Source: Burkholderia sp. Nafp2/4-1b (GTDB taxonomy: Bacteria > Pseudomonadota > Gammaproteobacteria > Burkholderiales > Burkholderiaceae). Taken from it: a DNA stretch of 64,000 nt. Numbering within the stretch: the first letter of the stretch is position 1; each line of letters starts with the position of its first letter. The translations under genes and the position numbers were made by a program. The notes beneath the pieces are model-generated. The model searched no databases. It saw only the letters and a program-made list of their open reading frames with translations, and was not told the origin of the DNA. The stretch spans positions 295,894 to 359,893 of the forward strand of contig NZ_ML058605.1 of assembly GCF_003635165.1 (NCBI RefSeq), in the 5' to 3' direction. Below, in pieces: positions 63,465 to 64,000 of this stretch.

Positions 63465-64000
63465 TCAGCCCGTGTTGCGCAGGCCGGCCGCGATCCCGTT
63501 GATGGTCAGGTGAATCCCGCGGCGCAGCCGCGCGTTCGTGTCGCCCGCACGGTGACGCTTGATCAGCTCGACCTGCAGGTGATTCAGCGGATCGAGATAC
63601 GGGAAGCGGTTCTTGATCGAGCGCGCGAGCAGCGGGTTGGTCGCGAGGCGGCCTTCCTGCCCGGTGATTTCCGCGAGCGCCTGCGACGTGCGCTCCCATT
63701 CCGCGACGATCCGCTCGAACACGTGCTTGCGCAGCTTGCGGTCGGGGACCAGCTGCGCGTAGCGCGACGCGACCGCGAGATCGGTCTTCGCGAGCACCAT
63801 GTCCATGTTCGACAGCAAGGTCGCGAAGAACGGCCAGGTCTTGCCCATCTTCTTGAGCAGCGTCACGCGCTTCGTGCGCTCGGCTGCATCCTGCGCGCCG
63901 TCGAGATACGCGCTCACCGCGCTGCCGAAGCCGTACCAGCCCGTCAGCAGCAGCCGGCACTGCCCCCACGAGAAGCCCCACGGAATCGCGCGCAGATCCT
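63465..64000 (-). CDS. ppc: phosphoenolpyruvate carboxylase, C-terminal part (gene runs off the window)
   Basis: The last 178 codons of ppc; the start lies beyond the window edge. Visible C-terminal features: [20 protein letters not shown], the hinge after the catalytic region, and the ending [20 protein letters not shown], which is the diagnostic C-terminus of the family. The enzyme carboxylates phosphoenolpyruvate to oxaloacetate to refill the citric acid cycle. Terminated at 63372-63412. Confidence 0.94.
   Translation of the reverse strand, partial: DLRAIPWGFSWGQCRLLLTGWYGFGSAVSAYLDGAQDAAERTKRVTLLKKMGKTWPFFATLLSNMDMVLAKTDLAVASRYAQLVPDRKLRKHVFERIVAEWERTSQALAEITGQEGRLATNPLLARSIKNRFPYLDPLNHLQVELIKRHRAGDTNARLRRGIHLTINGIAAGLRNTG

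Overview
The window is a contiguous, gene-dense piece of a high-GC betaproteobacterial chromosome, most likely Burkholderia (Burkholderia cepacia complex type). Reasons: a one-cluster cys regulon with a DUF934 gene and a single-domain uroporphyrinogen methyltransferase, the DUF2486 and DUF3460 proteins, divergent lptFG/pepA-holC, 6S RNA behind zapA, and almost exclusive G/C third positions. No transposase, integrase, phage or plasmid gene was seen; most of the window looks like core genome. A few loci (pilus cluster, XRE/methyltransferase pair, repeat arrays, decayed btuB) have an accessory or decaying character.

Layout. 0.1-2.5 kb: LysR regulator divergent from an alpha/beta hydrolase, a small lipoprotein, tRNA-Leu(CAA). 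2.6-11.2 kb: an orphan periplasmic binding protein, then cysB divergent from cysI-DUF934-cysH-cysD-cysN-cobA, a complete sulfate-to-sulfide route through APS with its siroheme methyltransferase. 11.3-16.8 kb: lptF-lptG-cbiX on the minus strand against pepA-holC-DUF2486. 16.9-23.7 kb: cytochrome c, ilvD with a divergent LysR gene, lgt, a SIMPL protein, an EVE protein, 6S RNA, zapA and a coiled-coil partner.

23.9-34.4 kb is a cobalamin salvage and transport region. A cobalamin riboswitch leads into the remains of a btuB receptor gene, then btuC-btuD-cobT-cobS-cobC. The convergent minus-strand operon cobU-cbiB-cobD-btuF ends against it at an array of eight stem-loop repeats. cobQ is divergent from cobU and is followed by a 46-residue exported peptide. 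No corrin-ring synthesis genes are in the window.

34.5-56.4 kb holds household genes: doxX-like, an orphan parA, scpA-panC-panD, tamA-tamB, metG, an OmpA-like lipoprotein, mrp (apbC), a Cu/Zn-SOD-like lipoprotein without most metal ligands, dcd, an Orn/Lys/Arg decarboxylase coupled to an LprI-like protein, a HAD phosphatase and argH. 56.5-61.5 kb is a compact Csu-type (archaic) chaperone-usher pilus: subunit, chaperone and usher on the minus strand, two-domain tip adhesin divergent, with an FNR/Anr/Dnr-type box between. 61.5-64 kb: an XRE regulator and a methyltransferase share one perfect palindrome between divergent promoters, then the 3' end of ppc.

The best leads beyond routine annotation are the btuB relic behind an intact riboswitch, the metal-ligand-poor SOD lipoprotein, the stem-loop repeat array, the FNR-type box in the pilus locus and the shared XRE operator. 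All functions are inferred by reading; no database search was run.
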